Assembly: GCF_000972845.2 (NCBI RefSeq)
Contig: NC_040022.1
Span: forward strand, 4,928,979 to 4,992,978
Direction: 5' to 3'
Source of the DNA: Larimichthys crocea
Lineage: Eukaryota > Chordata > Actinopteri > Sciaenidae
DNA: 64,000 nt
Notes under the pieces: generated by a model
The model's input: only the letters and a program-made list of their open reading frames with translations
What the model was told of the DNA's origin: nothing
Database searches by the model: none
Translations under genes and position numbers: made by a program
In this document: positions 63,311 to 64,000 of the stretch, piece by piece
Numbering within the stretch: the stretch's first letter is position 1
Layout: every line of letters starts with the position of its first letter

Positions 63311-63324
63311 CTGTGTGTGTTCAT

Positions 63325-64000
63325 CAGGGGCAGACTTCAGGCAAACACAAGCAATTGCCTGGGGCCCCGAGATTTCCAGGGCCCCCCAAACGTCTCATAA
63401 AAACTTATTAATAAAAGGTTTCTTCGATTTAAAGCAATTACTATTGTTTTAGTCTTAATTTGCATGCTTAAAAATACATAAAAATGCTTAATCTATCATG
63501 ATCGTTTTGACTGCTCCCCTCTCCCTTCTCATGCAATGGACTATTCCATGTTACTGTGCATGTGCAGGCTTGATTCAGGAAGACAGTCCTAAAACAAACT
63601 TGTTGGCGCAGTTTTGAGTTGAGAAAAATGAAGCGGCGTTATCCCAGTGGAACGGAGAAGAGGAGAAGGCGAGAGGAAAGTAAATTATCAAAACTACAAA
63701 AGGTGTCAACCTTTTTCACAGTGACACCAAATCTAGGTACTCGACAACAGCAAGAGCCAGACGCTCTTGCCAGTAGTAGCACTGCTGTCAGTGTCAGATG
63801 AGGAGGAGATGAAGTGGAGAGTGACACAAGTGGCGCTCCATCATGAAGATGCGAGTATTAAAGCGGTCGAAATGGTAAACTATATTAAATGCTGATTAAT
63901 GTTCTTATCAAGTAAAATGGTTGAGATGATTCACTTGTTAGATAATAATCCTCAAGAAAGATTTTAAGGACTTTATCTAGCTCAAATTCAGAGAATCAAA
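63325..64000 (+). mobile_element. 5' end of a hAT-like DNA transposon, cut by the window edge
   Basis: The sequence from CAGGGGCAGACTTCAGGC (63325), with TGCCTGGGGCCCCGAGATTT just inside, looks like a hAT terminal region. A reading frame at 63629-63801 then begins MKRRYPSGTEKRRRREESKL, followed by LQKVSTFF. This is the typical N-terminus (SGaeKRkkk...l.kFF) of ZMYM1/TTF-finger hAT transposases. The frame stops at 63799-63801, so either this copy is broken or a first exon ends here. The right end is outside the window. Confidence 0.7.
63629..63801 (+). pseudogene. N-terminal fragment of a hAT transposase
   Basis: The frame from the ATG at 63629 carries the basic start MKRRYPSG.EKRRRREESK, the LQKVSTFF block and a serine/threonine-rich linker before the stop, about 57 codons. 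No zinc-finger or DDE domain follows in frame within the window. It is either a decayed copy or the first part of a gene continuing beyond 64000 after a frameshift or intron. Confidence 0.6.

Noticed and set aside
1..64000. CRISPR arrays, operons, phage or bacterial systems
   Set aside because: No regularly spaced direct repeats; all real genes are intron-split vertebrate genes.

Overview
The window looks like nuclear DNA of a ray-finned (teleost) fish. The genes are split by many GT-AG introns and encode vertebrate proteins. (GT)n/(CA)n microsatellites are dense, and there are fish-type Tc1, hAT, LINE and MITE remnants. The species cannot be named from sequence alone.

Layout, left to right. 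(1) About 2.3-17.45 kb, plus strand: nbr1, the selective autophagy receptor, as 22 coding exons that join in frame into 1003 residues. They run from the middle of the PB1 domain to the stop codon; roughly the first 35 residues are not recognisable in the window. A long 3'UTR or downstream region follows, to about 21.2 kb. (2) 22.5-29.6 kb, plus strand: tmem106a, with seven coding exons (242 residues) and a 5' leader exon carrying a short upstream ORF. (3) 29.9-30.9 kb, minus strand: a decayed Tc1/mariner transposase. (4) About 30.9-37.2 kb, minus strand: a small gene rebuilt exon by exon, three internal exons joining in perfect frame with a CPHC motif. It may be a ccdc200-like gene. A tRNA-Glu(TTC) gene lies in one of its introns on the same strand. 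(5) 39.6-43.0 kb, plus strand: arl4d, an ARF-like GTPase of 202 residues whose coding sequence is cut by one phase-0 intron. (6) 43-64 kb: about 21 kb in which I see no protein-coding gene. It holds microsatellites, a perfect 46-bp inverted repeat, interspersed repeats, a minus-strand LINE reverse-transcriptase fragment and, at the right edge, the start of a hAT-like element.

The order nbr1 - tmem106a - (small gene) - arl4d matches the human 17q21 block beside BRCA1, so this is a conserved syntenic segment rather than a functional operon. nbr1 acts in cargo selection for autophagy, tmem106a is a type II endolysosomal or surface membrane protein, and arl4d is a membrane-bound GTPase linked to actin and trafficking. 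Shared position is the only link I can support.

I did not find a new multi-gene system. The points most worth following up are the unannotated-looking small minus-strand gene, dinucleotide repeats fused to splice sites of nbr1 and tmem106a, a polyglycine expansion in nbr1, the intron inside arl4d with its predicted truncated read-through form, and the perfect inverted repeat near 59.5 kb.
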